Shown here: piece by piece, positions 1-9,119 of the stretch | Numbering within the stretch: the stretch's first letter is position 1 | Layout of the letters: every line of letters begins with the position of its first letter | NCBI GenBank assembly: GCA_022457155.1 | Contig: JAJGOT010000170.1 | Coordinates: 652,501-716,500 of the forward strand | Direction: 5' to 3' | Length of the DNA stretch: 64,000 nucleotides | DNA from: Cladopsammia gracilis | Taxonomy: Eukaryota; Cnidaria; Anthozoa; Scleractinia; Dendrophylliidae | Notes under the pieces: generated by a model | Told to the model about the DNA's origin: nothing | The model's database searches: none | The model's input: the letters and a program-made list of their open reading frames with translations, nothing else | Position numbers and translations under genes: made by a program

Positions 1-1407
1 TTTTGTTGGATTTTTAATACTAATATCATGATTATTCATATTAATATCTGTTTCCATCACCATTTTCTGATTTTCAAAAATAAAAGGAGAATCATAAACA
101 CTTGATTCAACATCATTAACATAATTTTTTACTCCATAAATAATTAAATAAGCTTGTGCTTGTACTAATGGTGTAGTTTTTGATGCATCACAATGTAAAT
201 CAACAAAAAAATATTCAGGTGGGGAAATTTTATATTTATGCATATGAATAATAGATCTAGTATATCCTTTTTGAAAAATTTTTGTTGTTTGTTGACCAAT
301 ATTTAAACTTGTTGAAGTAGCATTAACACTAACATTATCCATAGTAACAGGAAAAAATTCTATACATATAGTATATTCTCCTTCTGGTATTTTATACATA
401 TTAAAACTTATTCTGGAAACATATTTTTGATTAAAATTTATATGAAGAAGTAAATCATAAGCTTTTTTGTTAAAAATATGTGGACTTCTAGCAAAATCAT
501 TAATACCAGTTACAGTAATATTACTTTCTGATGAACTTTCATTAACATTCTCCATTAAATATCTGAATTCATCTTTTGGATGAGAGGATGCTGAGATATG
601 AGATTTATTTACATATTTTTCTAATTCATCTTTTTGATTACTTAATTGAGTATTAACATATGTTTTACTAGCTTTTGTTGTACCAATAGCTGTTACAAGA
701 ACTCCATATCTAGTAAAAGTAGTATCAATATGAATTTTATCATATTTTTTATTATCAATTTTTGTTATTTCGTTATCTACATATTCTTTATTTGCAACTT
801 CATGATCATATGTAGGTAATTTTGATAAATTAAATATTCGATGATTATTAATATCAATATCATTTTCCATTGGAGAGACTTCTTTACGTGATAAGAAAAT
901 ATCCTTTACATCATTATAGGAAACTAAATTATTATAATGTTGAGTTAAATAACTAAAATTTTGTTGTTTACTTTGTCTAACATTAAAAAGTTCTTTCAAA
1001 TCTATATCTTTAGTAACTTCATGAGTATGTGCAGGTACATTAGGATGATATTTCTTCAAAGTAATCATATTTACAGCTGATAAATCATTATTTTCATCTG
1101 TATCCATATTTGTAATTAATTTTCGATTCATTTCAATTCCTCCAGGACGAATTATATTATTTCCTCCTAAATCAAGATGACCAGTCATATGAGTTGATCC
1201 ATCTAAGTTTAAAAAGTGTGTTTTAGCAGTACCATAATTAATAGCATCCTTTAAATTTACTGGATTATCCACATTTACTAATTTTTTGTTTTGTATATCA
1301 TAATCGCCTGAAGAAGTTAATTTAAAACCAACACCTGGTAATCCTGGTTGTACTTGAGTTGTTTTATAATTACTAGATTCTGATAATAAACCATTTGAGT
1401 AACTCAT
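1..1407 (-). CDS. Fibre-like receptor-binding protein, C-terminus cut by window edge
   Basis: An open frame starts at the ATG complementary to 1405-1407 and stays open for 469 codons to the window edge. It contains repeated blocks of the kind found in phage and virus tail-fibre proteins, in which a 'DINNHRI-x-NLSKLP' type string is followed by 'VANKEYVDN'. Related blocks occur near residues 30-60, 70-100, 195-225 and close to the edge. The middle part is less repetitive and beta-rich in character. By analogy it would be a trimeric attachment fibre on the virion; this is inference from the repeat style. It lies upstream of and in the same direction as the packaging ATPase, 15 bp apart, with an AT-rich leader (TATATAA) before the ATG. 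A general repetitive surface protein is the alternative. Confidence 0.6.
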   Translation of the reverse strand, partial: MSYSNGLLSESSNYKTTQVQPGLPGVGFKLTSSGDYDIQNKKLVNVDNPVNLKDAINYGTAKTHFLNLDGSTHMTGHLDLGGNNIIRPGGIEMNRKLITNMDTDENNDLSAVNMITLKKYHPNVPAHTHEVTKDIDLKELFNVRQSKQQNFSYLTQHYNNLVSYNDVKDIFLSRKEVSPMENDIDINNHRIFNLSKLPTYDHEVANKEYVDNEITKIDNKKYDKIHIDTTFTRYGVLVTAIGTTKASKTYVNTQLSNQKDELEKYVNKSHISASSHPKDEFRYLMENVNESSSESNITVTGINDFARSPHIFNKKAYDLLLHINFNQKYVSRISFNMYKIPEGEYTICIEFFPVTMDNVSVNATSTSLNIGQQTTKIFQKGYTRSIIHMHKYKISPPEYFFVDLHCDASKTTPLVQAQAYLIIYGVKNYVNDVESSVYDSPFIFENQKMVMETDINMNNHDISIKNPTK

Positions 1408-1422
1408 TTTTTTATTTTAAAT

Positions 1423-2076
1423 TTATATAATATCATTAAAATTTTTAAATATTTCTTTCTTTGGTTTATCAATATATAAAAAAGAATAAGGATCTTTTGT
1501 AGCTAATCTATATTTCTTTTTATCAACATTATTTTCACGACATATCATAGAAATTTCATTATTACTTGGAAATTCATAAATACAAAAATGAGAACAATTT
1601 AGTCTTATATCTTTTGGAGTTTTGTAATAACTTTGTGAAAGATAAATAACACTACAATTTTTATGCCTTCCATTAATAAAATAATCAATCAGTGGTTTTT
1701 GATTCTTTTCACAAACAAAATCATCAAATATGATTACTTTTTGATTATCATCTGATAATTCAGTAACTGGTAAAATTTCATCATTACTAGGTTCTATAAC
1801 TTCATAACCTGCTTCTTTATTAATTGATTTTTTAAATTTTTTTAATAAATACTTATATTTTGGTTGTTCTAAATTTTTAGCATATAAATATATTTTATCA
1901 TAATATAATAACCTAAGAATCATATCTAGTAAAACATTTGTTTTTCCAGAACCTGAAGGACCACAAATAAGCATTCTGAAATTTTGATTTGGCATGAAAG
2001 AATGTAATTGTTTAAAATTAGAAATTAAGTCATCATCTAGATCATAGTTTGGTATTTTCATTTTATTATAAATCAT
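1423..2076 (-). CDS. FtsK/HerA-type DNA packaging ATPase (A32-like)
   Basis: This 217-residue protein has a Walker A motif GPSGSGKT at residues 39-46 and a Walker B strand KVIIFDDF at 113-120, ending in two acidic residues. This layout and length match the genome-packaging ATPases of Polintons, virophages and NCLDV (poxvirus A32 family). It would pump the linear genome into the capsid using ATP. The frame is complete and undamaged. It is divergent from the 2119 gene, and the short AT-rich gap between them must hold both promoters. Element B carries a frameshifted counterpart at 55946-56885. Confidence 0.88.
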   Translation of the reverse strand: MIYNKMKIPNYDLDDDLISNFKQLHSFMPNQNFRMLICGPSGSGKTNVLLDMILRLLYYDKIYLYAKNLEQPKYKYLLKKFKKSINKEAGYEVIEPSNDEILPVTELSDDNQKVIIFDDFVCEKNQKPLIDYFINGRHKNCSVIYLSQSYYKTPKDIRLNCSHFCIYEFPSNNEISMICRENNVDKKKYRLATKDPYSFLYIDKPKKEIFKNFNDII

Positions 2077-2118
2077 AGATAATTTAAAAAAAAAAAAAAT
2101 ACAATCTTAATAATAAAA

Positions 2119-3237
2119 ATGAGTTTATTGAAATGGAAAGAACTTGCTAAACAAAAATCTGAGTTGGGAAATAAAATTAATTTTGTTCATGATAGAATAA
2201 CAAAGAAAAAATTAGGTGAAGAAACAAGTCAATTAGGTTATGAAAAAATGTTTAAACCTATAACAAAATTACTAGAAGAAAAACCTAAAAAAGAAGAAAA
2301 ACCTAAAAAAGAAGGAGATAGAAGAAGATTTATATGAAGGTTTGGAAGATTTTTTAGAAGATGATTTTGGATATGATATTGATGATGTTTTTAATTATGG
2401 TGAGGATATACAACCTTATGAAACTGCTGTACCCAAAGAATATGAAACTGCTGTAGCTGAAGAATATGAACTACAACCTTATGAAACTGCTGTACTCGAA
2501 GAAGAAAAACAAATACCAGAAGATATTGGTGAAGAAGTTTTTCCACAAAAAGAAAAACAAATACCTAAAGACCCTCCACCAGGATATGATCCTGGATCAT
2601 ATGTAGAATAAACACAAAGAAAAGCTTTAAATGAAAAAGAAGTATTTAAAAATTATGGTTTACCTATTCCTGAAGAAAATATTGGCAAAAAATCAAAAGA
2701 AGAATTACTTGAATCTTGGAATAAAGTAATAAATAACATTGGAAGTGTAAAAGCTAACAATACAAAAGATTTAAAAAAAATAATGAAAGAAAATTCTCCT
2801 GAAAATGGAGAAAAATTATTTAATAAATTACAAGAATTAAAGAAGAAAGAAAATTCTCCTGAAAGACAAGAAGAAATAAATATTTTAAGAAAAAATATGG
2901 ATAAAGTATTTTCTCCTGAAATACAAGAAGAAATAATTAAAAATTTAAAAGAAAGAGATAAATTAGATTTAGAAAGTAATATTATTAGTCTAAGAAGAGA
3001 TAAATTAAAAAAAAACTGGTAAAGGACTTAAAACAAAAAAAAGGTGGAAATGTTACATTTTACAATGATCCTAAAGAACTTCTTAAAAAACTTGAATTAA
3101 TTGTAGGTTCTATTATAGCTGGTAATACAAATATTGAAATGTATAATATTGGAATTGCAATTTTAGACATCCTTTTGAAAACAAAAGTAATAAATAAATC
3201 TCAACATGAAAAGATTTATAAAAATTATTTTAAATAA
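2119..3237 (+). pseudogene. Broken Polinton gene: lysine-rich N-terminus, acidic middle, conserved C-terminal domain
   Basis: Three consecutive open pieces (2119-2337, 2342-2611, 2612-3022) and a final piece ending at 3237 look like one damaged gene. The first frame passes into the second around an A-rich stretch near 2286-2312 (frameshift). A TAA at 2609-2611 interrupts the second frame, which reopens immediately after it. A run of A near 3008-3015 shifts into the frame that ends at 3235-3237. The protein is acidic in the middle with repeated 'YETAV' units. Its end, 'NDPKELLKKLELIVGSI', is of a type seen in other cnidarian Polinton proteins. Its function is unknown; it sits at the head of the capsid gene cluster. 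The ATG at 2119 follows the AATAATAAAA promoter-like string. Confidence 0.6.
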
Positions 3238-3257
3238 TAATATATTATTATTATAAA

Positions 3258-4019
3258 ATGGATAGAGAAATAGTATTATCATCATATTCTGTTAAAACAG
3301 AAAATGGTAACAAACCTGAAAATTTCACAACAAAATTTAGTAAACCAATTGTTTTAGACAACAACTCACAATATGTAATTGGTCTTAATCGTGTTATTAA
3401 TATGAGTTTTACATGGTTTAATATAAATGCTAATTGTAAAAATCAATTAATTAGATACAGTTCTGATAATGGTAGAACATTTCATGATATCAGTTTTCCA
3501 GGTGGGGTTTGGAATTATGTTTATATCAATGCATTTATTAAACATATAACTGCAATAAAACAATCTGGAAAAGAAGATGAATATCCAATTAGTATTATTT
3601 TTGATGAAACAACTTTTAGAGTAACAATAAGATTGAAAGAAAATTATCAACTGGATTTTACACAAAGTAATTTTTATGAATTACTAGGATTTGATAAGAA
3701 AATTTTAAAAGATAAAATAAATGTGGGTCCTAGAGTTCCAAATTTAAGTCAAGATACAGATATTTTAAATATACATTGTGATTTAATTAATGATTCACTT
3801 GTAGATGGTCAAGATAGTGATATTATTTATAGTTTTTCCACTTCTGTTTTAAGACCATCATTTAGTTTTACTCTTGAACCAAAAAGAATTACTTATAATC
3901 CAGTAAATAAAAATACTATTAATAGTATAAGAATTTACATTACTGATGGAAAAAGAAGATTAATTGACCTCAATGGAGCGGATACATCTTTTTCATTATT
4001 GTTGAAAAAAATAATATAA
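3258..4019 (+). CDS. Candidate minor capsid (penton-like) protein
   Basis: This intact 253-residue protein begins with 'MDREIVLSSYSV' and ends in a beta-rich domain. It contains 'ISFPGGVWNYVYINAFI' near residue 75 and 'LNIHCDLINDSLVDG' near residue 170. Element B has two proteins of the same layout (complement 48997-49662 and 49677-50292), sharing a '.YNSW.N' core and an 'IHCDL(I/V)' strand. It lies directly upstream of the small basic protein and the major capsid candidate, the usual place for a penton or minor capsid gene. The assignment to a single jelly-roll fold is inference. There is only a 20-nt gap to the previous gene and 15 nt to the next one. Confidence 0.5.
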   Translation: MDREIVLSSYSVKTENGNKPENFTTKFSKPIVLDNNSQYVIGLNRVINMSFTWFNINANCKNQLIRYSSDNGRTFHDISFPGGVWNYVYINAFIKHITAIKQSGKEDEYPISIIFDETTFRVTIRLKENYQLDFTQSNFYELLGFDKKILKDKINVGPRVPNLSQDTDILNIHCDLINDSLVDGQDSDIIYSFSTSVLRPSFSFTLEPKRITYNPVNKNTINSIRIYITDGKRRLIDLNGADTSFSLLLKKII

Positions 4020-4034
4020 ATCTAATAATAAAAA

Positions 4035-4409
4035 ATGAAATCTTACGAATTTTCTCGTTTTTATAATCCAAAATTAGGTAGATTTATGTATAAACATAAA
4101 GGTAATGGTATGGTTGTTGATAATATTTTAAAACCAATTAGAAGTGTTATGACAACTGTTTTTAAAAAATTTGCGAAACCTGTGGCTAAAAAAGCATTAG
4201 AAGCAGGGATTTCTCATACTGGAGAAAGATTAGGTAAAAAGATTTCTGAAAAATCTGGTGATTTAATAATGAAAAAATTAGGTAATATGAGAATAAATAC
4301 CCCTAAAACAAAAAGAAAATCAACATCTCCAAAAACACCCCTAAAACAAGAAGAAGATACTAACATTATTTTAAATAGATTAATATCTGGTAATGGATTA
4401 AAATTTTGA
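4035..4409 (+). CDS. Small basic virion-associated protein
   Basis: This is a 124-residue, strongly basic protein. An N-terminal block 'RFYNPKLGRFMYKHKGNG' is followed by a helical amphipathic stretch, 'VFKKFAKPVAKKALEAG', and then a lysine/serine/proline-rich tail. Such proteins are frequent between the minor and major capsid genes of cnidarian Polintons, and a core or membrane-active role like adenovirus pVI/pVII is conceivable. No catalytic motif is visible. The ATG follows TCTAATAATAAAAA, the promoter-like string shared by many genes of element A. Confidence 0.5.
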   Translation: MKSYEFSRFYNPKLGRFMYKHKGNGMVVDNILKPIRSVMTTVFKKFAKPVAKKALEAGISHTGERLGKKISEKSGDLIMKKLGNMRINTPKTKRKSTSPKTPLKQEEDTNIILNRLISGNGLKF

Positions 4410-4443
4410 AAATAAAAAATTATATAATCTTATAAAATAAAAT

Positions 4444-5712
4444 ATGGCTTTCAGATCAAGTGAATATTTAGAAAGAAATGAAATGATAAGATTTCAATTA
4501 GATGATGTGATAAGAATTCCAGCTAATACTCAACATCAAGTTAAAACTGGTTATAAATTCACAATTAATGATAGAACAGCATTATACGATTGGTATAACG
4601 CATATTTTGAAGTTGAATTTCAGTTACAAAAAAAAGCAGATGGTGCAGGTTATGCTGCAGCTGATAGAATTACAGTTTTAAATGGTTCACATAGTTTAAT
4701 TAATCATATCATGCTTAAATCTGCAGGTAAAATAATTTATGATACTAATAATTTACATAAAGTTACTTTTGTTAAAAATTTGTTAGAATATTCTGATGAT
4801 TATAGCAGATCAGTAGCTAAAAATAGTTTCTGGTATTTGGATACTGATAGTACAACAGCTAATACTAATTCAGGATATGAAGCTAGACGAGTACAAACTC
4901 AAGCTGTACAAAACGATGGTAATGGAGGTGCTAAAAATATTAATACTATTATTCCATTAAATAGATACTCTTTCTTTGAAGAACTTGAAGATAAGATGCT
5001 TGTACCTATGCAATTACAATTCAATATAGAACTTCAAAATGATGATGAATTAATTTACATGGCTAATGGTACTGATCCTGGAAGAGTTGTTGTTACAAAA
5101 TTTTTACTTTGGGTACCAAAATTATTACCAAAAGACTCTTTAGCATCTAAATTTGTTACTTCATTCATGAAAGAAACAAAATGGAAATATTTAAGGGAAA
5201 TGTATGAATCATCAGCTCCTACACGATCATCAGGATTTTTTCAAATATCAAGCAGTATTGATAATATTAAACATATTTTTGTTTACTTGAAAAATATAAA
5301 AGCTGCACAAGCTGAAGATAATCCTTATCTTATGAATACTTATGAATTGGATGCTAATTCTCACTTACAAAACTGTAGATTGGAATATGGAAATGGAGTA
5401 TTTTATCCAGAAATAGAATATGATAGTGAAGCTAAAGTAAGAATATTCAATGATGTCATGTCATACGCAATGAGGAAAAATGATTATAATACAGGAACAC
5501 AACTTAATTTAGCTAATTATAATTCTCTATATGGATTGATATATTTTGATCTTACATATCAAGCAGAAAAAATCACTAGAGATCCTAAACAATTAATTTT
5601 CAGATATACATTAAGTGCTAATGCAGCTGAAAACTTTAATGTACATGCTATAGTATTATATGAAGAAATGGTGAAAATTGATAAAATTGGAAATGAATTA
5701 GTAATTGTATAA
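4444..5712 (+). CDS. Major capsid protein candidate
   Basis: This complete 422-residue protein has no lysine runs or charged tails and is rich in beta-type segments. Examples are 'YDWYNAYFEVEFQLQ' (about 50-64), 'INHIMLKSAGKIIYD' (about 86-100) and 'SFFEELEDKMLVPMQL' (about 176-191). Size, position between minor capsid and penton/pVI-like genes, and similarity to capsid-cluster proteins of other cnidarian Polintons support a jelly-roll major capsid role. It would form the icosahedral shell. The promoter string TATATAATCTTATAAAATAAAAT stands directly before the ATG. Element B has a probable counterpart at 53725-54971. The double jelly-roll fold cannot be shown from sequence reading alone. Confidence 0.6.
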   Translation: MAFRSSEYLERNEMIRFQLDDVIRIPANTQHQVKTGYKFTINDRTALYDWYNAYFEVEFQLQKKADGAGYAAADRITVLNGSHSLINHIMLKSAGKIIYDTNNLHKVTFVKNLLEYSDDYSRSVAKNSFWYLDTDSTTANTNSGYEARRVQTQAVQNDGNGGAKNINTIIPLNRYSFFEELEDKMLVPMQLQFNIELQNDDELIYMANGTDPGRVVVTKFLLWVPKLLPKDSLASKFVTSFMKETKWKYLREMYESSAPTRSSGFFQISSSIDNIKHIFVYLKNIKAAQAEDNPYLMNTYELDANSHLQNCRLEYGNGVFYPEIEYDSEAKVRIFNDVMSYAMRKNDYNTGTQLNLANYNSLYGLIYFDLTYQAEKITRDPKQLIFRYTLSANAAENFNVHAIVLYEEMVKIDKIGNELVIV

Positions 5713-5751
5713 AATGTAAAAAATTTAATATAATCTAATAATAAAATTAAA

Positions 5752-6563
5752 ATGACAACTTATCATCCATACAAAATAAATTTATCTGACAATCAAAAAA
5801 AGAAACTTGCAAAAGCATATAAAACAAACACTCCTTTAACATTTAGATTAAAAAATAATCAAACAAGTGGAAATGATGAATTACTATTAACAACTAATCA
5901 AATAAACAAAATTAAAAAAGCTAAATCATTAGGAAAAGGAACAGACATCAAGATATCAAAAACACAAATTAGAAAAGTAATGAGGCAGGGTGGAAGTTTA
6001 TTTAGTAGTATTATTCCATTAGCTCGTACTTTTGCACCAACTTTAGCTAAAACACTTGGATTATCAGCTCTTGCTGGTTTAGCAAGTGAAGGAGCAAGTC
6101 AAATTGTTAAAAAGATAAGTGGTAATGGTCAAATAGGTGGTTTTTTAATACCACAAGATAAAATAAAAAAACTCATTGAAAATAAAAATCTACTTACAAA
6201 TAAACAAAAACAAGACATATTAAACGCTCTTCAATCTGGAGGTAAATTAGTGATAAAACCAACTAAAAAACAATCTGGTGGATTATTAGGTACATTACTA
6301 GCTAGTATTGGTATACCTCTTGCTATTGAAGCTTTTAAAAAAATTACTGGAAAAGGAGCACCAAGAGTAGGTAGACCAAAAGGAAAGGAGCACCAAGAAT
6401 AGGAATGTATGAACCACCCCCACCTTTTATAGGTCAATGGGGAAAAAATACTATTGGTATGGAAAAAAAAAAGTCAAAAAAAACTACGAAAAAAGGAAAA
6501 GGTCTTTTATTAGGGAAGGACAGTCCATTCAACAGCATTCCAATTCTCGGAACAATATTATAA
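5752..6563 (+). pseudogene. pVI-like minor virion protein, frameshifted near its C-terminus
   Basis: The protein starts with 'MTTYHPYKINLSDNQKKKL' and has a glycine/alanine-rich hydrophobic centre (residues about 80-130, 'LAKTLGLSALAGLASEG'). Two later blocks read 'KLVIKPTKKQSGG' and 'GTLLASIGIPLAIEA'. The first frame stops at 6402. A second frame covers 6403-6563 and ends in 'LLLGKDSPFNSIPILG', a C-terminal signature found at the end of intact relatives, so a frameshift near 6380-6402 is likely. The role is probably internal and membrane-active or cementing, as with adenovirus pVI; this is inference from hydrophobic helices and neighbours. Confidence 0.55.
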
Positions 6564-6604
6564 AACCAAAATTCATAAACAAACCATTAAGTAATATTGA
6601 TTTA

Positions 6605-7003
6605 ATGAAATGGATAAAATATTTAAAAATTCCAAATTTCAAAGGTATATATTCAAGAGATGAAAAAATGTCTATTAATCATAGTCCATGTATAATAAAT
6701 CTTGATTCATATGAAAACGTTGGAACTCATTGGGTTTGTTGTGTGAAAAGTCATGATAATAAATTTATATGGTATTTTGATAGTTTTGGAATGGGTTATC
6801 CTGAAGAATTTAAAAGTAATGGTAAACCAATAATTTACAACTCAAGTCAATATCAAAATATTAAAAGTGTTCTTTGTGGTTATTATTGTCTTTATTTTCT
6901 TCATCAATGGTCAATGAAAAAAAATTTTTATGATATATTAAAACCATTCAGTTTAAGTGATACTATGTTTAATGAAAGATTTATTAAAAAATACTTTGAA
7001 TAA
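6605..7003 (+). CDS. Adenain-like (Ulp1/C5) cysteine protease
   Basis: Counting from the ATG at 6605, the protein shows the adenoviral protease triad in order. His is in 'GTHWVCCV' (H42), Asp in 'WYFDSFG' (D59), then a Gln-containing region 'SSQYQ' and the nucleophile Cys in 'SVLCGYYCLYFL' (C91). In adenoviruses and Polintons this enzyme cleaves virion proteins during maturation. The frame is open back to 6437, but that upstream part overlaps the tail of the preceding gene and looks like a shadow. The true start is therefore uncertain and a start codon may have been lost. No equivalent is recognisable in element B. Confidence 0.85.
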   Translation: MKWIKYLKIPNFKGIYSRDEKMSINHSPCIINLDSYENVGTHWVCCVKSHDNKFIWYFDSFGMGYPEEFKSNGKPIIYNSSQYQNIKSVLCGYYCLYFLHQWSMKKNFYDILKPFSLSDTMFNERFIKKYFE

Positions 7004-7009
7004 TCTTTT

Positions 7010-7030
7010 TTATAACAATGATTGTTATAA
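7010..7030. terminator. Hairpin between convergent genes
   Basis: A 10-bp perfect inverted repeat (TTATAACAAT, one base, ATTGTTATAA) followed by A-runs sits exactly between the protease stop (7003) and the stop of the convergent small gene (7036). It probably marks transcript 3' ends in both directions. Confidence 0.5.
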
Positions 7031-7035
7031 AAAAA

Positions 7036-7233
7036 TCAAATATATATATTTCCCTTTATCAATCCTTTTAATATTCCAAGTTTTCTCTTTATTTTCAAAA
7101 CTAAAGTAATTATCTTTAATAATCTTTTATCTTCATTAAAATTAGTATAAACAATATGATCAAATATGCATTCTATCATTTCATTTAAGTTTTTTATTTC
7201 TTTTTGTATAAATACAGATCTACTTTCTTCCAT
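7036..7233 (-). CDS. Small hypothetical protein
   Basis: This 65-residue, mostly helical protein ('IQKEIKNLNEMIECIFDHI') is of unknown function. It is supported as a gene by its position and promoter: the ATG at 7231-7233 follows a TTATATAAATATAAAATAAAAA leader, and it forms a divergent pair with the 7269 gene. The shared 35-bp spacer carries the element's promoter string in both directions. No homology is recognised. Confidence 0.4.
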   Translation of the reverse strand: MEESRSVFIQKEIKNLNEMIECIFDHIVYTNFNEDKRLLKIITLVLKIKRKLGILKGLIKGNIYI

Positions 7234-7268
7234 TTTTTATTTTATATTTATATAATCTTAATAATAAA
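7234..7268. promoter_or_regulatory. Bidirectional promoter-like spacer of element A
   Basis: Only 35 bp separate two divergent ATGs. The + side reads TATATAATCTTAATAATAAA directly before the ATG, and the minus side reads TATATAAATATAAAATAAAA. The same T/A string (TATAATCT-AATAATAAAA) stands immediately before the ATGs at 2119, 4035, 4444 and 5752. Confidence 0.5.
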
Positions 7269-8101
7269 ATGAAATCTTATTGTGTGAAAGAAAAAAAACA
7301 AACTGATTGTGTAGAACCTAGTGGATATAAAACAACAAAAAATGGAAGATTAATGTTTTTCTGTAAATGTGCTTCTTGTGGAATAAAAAAAACACGTTTT
7401 GTTAAGAAACAGGGAAACTAAAAAAGCCTTCTTCTTCACAAACATCTCTCAAAACATCAGAAGGAGAAGGCTTTGGTGAATTAGCATTAACAGGTTTAAC
7501 TCATGCTTTACCTTGGTTAGGTAAAAAAACAGTTGAAATGGGACGATATGGAGCAAGTGAATTAATGAGAAATAAAAACATGCAAAAAAAAGCATTAGAT
7601 TATGCTTTAGACCACGCAAAACCATTTTTACAAAAAACAACTTCAGATATGATGGATCAACTAAGTACTAAAATAAGACCAAAATTAAAATATAAAACAA
7701 ATAGAAAAGATTTAGACTTTCAAGGAGGTAGTGTAGATATTCATAAACTCATTGGAAAATTGCCAAAACCAAAAGGTGGTTGGACTCCTGGAGAATATAA
7801 GTACATGGGTCCGTATAACCCTTTGAATGAACAATTAAGATATGATCCTGAAACAGGTGAAGTATTAGAATGGATGGTTAAACCATATAATAAAGTAGAT
7901 GAAATTGCTGCTTATCATGATATATGTTATGATATGGGAAAAAATAAGAATGAATGTGATAGACAAATGGTTAAATCTTTAGATCTGATTCCATACGGTG
8001 AAATACCGAAATGGGGTCAAACAGCGAGATTTATTATAAATACTAAACAGAAACTTGGTTTGGGTTTACCAAAGAAGACAAAAAACGTAAAGCGGCGTTG
8101 A
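7269..8101 (+). pseudogene. Zinc-ribbon plus phospholipase A2-like virion protein, one frameshift
   Basis: A short frame starting at the ATG at 7269 encodes a Cys-rich N-terminus with 'FCKCASCG' (about residues 35-42), and stops at 7419-7421. From 7406 the next frame is open to 8101 and supplies the rest, so a frameshift near 7406-7420 splits one gene. The C-terminal part has a parvovirus VP1-type phospholipase A2 layout: the calcium-loop-like 'YMGPYNPL' (about 7803-7826) and the catalytic 'AAYHDICYD' (about 7909-7935) with its His-Asp pair. In parvoviruses this activity breaches the endosome membrane during entry, and a similar role is inferred here. The first CxxC of the zinc ribbon is degraded (C-V-K-E). 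Confidence 0.65.
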
Positions 8102-9054
8102 GTAATAATAGTGATTGGACTCAACAATTAGCCGATGAATTACATAAACCAATCACTAGAAATTTTTCAAAGAGAACTGTAATATCAAATGGGATTGATG
8201 AAATCTGGGCTGCAGATTTGGTTGAAATGCAAAAGTTTAGTAAATGGAATAAAGGAATAAATTATTTACTGATGGTAATAGATATTTTTAGTAAATATGG
8301 ATGGATTGAACCATTGAAAAACAAAAAGACTGAAAGTGTTAGTAAAGCATTTGATGATATATTTAAAAAAAGTAAACGTAAACCAAAAATGCTTTGGACA
8401 GATAAAGGTTCTGAATTTATCAGTAAACATTTTAAGAAGGTCCTTGAAAAGAATAAAATCAAATTATATCATACAGAGAATGAAGAGAAATCAAGCATTG
8501 TTGAGAGATGGAATAAAACAATGAAAACCAGAATGTTTAAGATGTTTAGTGTAAATAACAATACTGTTTATTGGAACATCCTTGATAAATTAGTTAATGA
8601 TTATAATAAAACAAGACATTCTAGTATTAAAATGACTCCAATTCAAGCTAGTAAAAAAGAAAACGAAGAAAAAGTTTATGCTAATTTATATTCAGATTTA
8701 ATTTATTTGAAACCTGGAAAAGTAAAATTTAAGGTTGGAGATTTCGTTCGTATATCAAAATATAAGAGACCTGTATTTGATAAAGGATATACTCCAAACT
8801 GGACAGAGGAAATATTTGTGGTTAATGAAATATTAAATACAAAACCTATCACCTATAAAATTGTTGATTTAATGGGTGAAGAAGTAAAAGGATCTTTTTA
8901 TGAAAAAGAGTTACAAAAAACAAAACAAGAAATATATAGAATTGAGAAAGTATTGAAACGAGACACCAAGAAAAAGTTAGCTTTAGTTAAATGGAGTGGA
9001 TATCCTGACAAGTTTAATTCGTGGATTCCTTTGAGTGATTTAAAAGATTTTTAA
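8098..9054 (+). CDS. RVE-family integrase with C-terminal chromodomain
   Basis: The frame encodes a retroviral-type DDE integrase. Counting from a TTG at 8098, the residues are D40 ('AADLVEM'), D102 ('WTDKGSEF') and E136 ('SSIVERW'). A chromodomain follows at the C-terminus ('YRIEKVLKRD...ALVKWSGYP...NSWIPLSDL', about residues 278-317). It would insert the linear element into host DNA, and the chromodomain may steer it to modified histones. The frame is open upstream to 8047 but lacks an ATG, so either the start was mutated or translation is coupled to the preceding gene, which overlaps by 4 nt. The core is undamaged. Confidence 0.92.
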   Translation: MSNNSDWTQQLADELHKPITRNFSKRTVISNGIDEIWAADLVEMQKFSKWNKGINYLLMVIDIFSKYGWIEPLKNKKTESVSKAFDDIFKKSKRKPKMLWTDKGSEFISKHFKKVLEKNKIKLYHTENEEKSSIVERWNKTMKTRMFKMFSVNNNTVYWNILDKLVNDYNKTRHSSIKMTPIQASKKENEEKVYANLYSDLIYLKPGKVKFKVGDFVRISKYKRPVFDKGYTPNWTEEIFVVNEILNTKPITYKIVDLMGEEVKGSFYEKELQKTKQEIYRIEKVLKRDTKKKLALVKWSGYPDKFNSWIPLSDLKDF

Positions 9055-9070
9055 TACTATTGTAGTATTA
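9052..9070. terminator. Hairpin directly after the integrase
   Basis: An 8-bp perfect inverted repeat TAATACTA / TAGTATTA with a 3-nt loop overlaps the integrase stop codon. It fits a hairpin-defined transcript end for the + strand. Confidence 0.45.
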
Positions 9071-9097
9071 AAAATTGTTTCAAGCGACATAAAAAAA

Positions 9098-9113
9098 AGC
9101 CTCAAATGAGGCT
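9098..9113 (-). terminator. Hairpin plus T-run after the 9120 gene
   Basis: AGCCTC AAAT GAGGCT is a 6-bp GC-rich stem in otherwise AT-rich DNA. On the minus strand it is followed by eight T. It lies 6 nt beyond the stop of the minus-strand gene at 9120. Confidence 0.55.
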
Positions 9114-9119
9114 AATACT

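Noticed and set aside
6437..6604. N-terminal 56 residues of the protease frame
   Set aside because: This part overlaps, in another frame, the conserved C-terminus of the preceding virion protein and looks like Lys-rich shadow coding.
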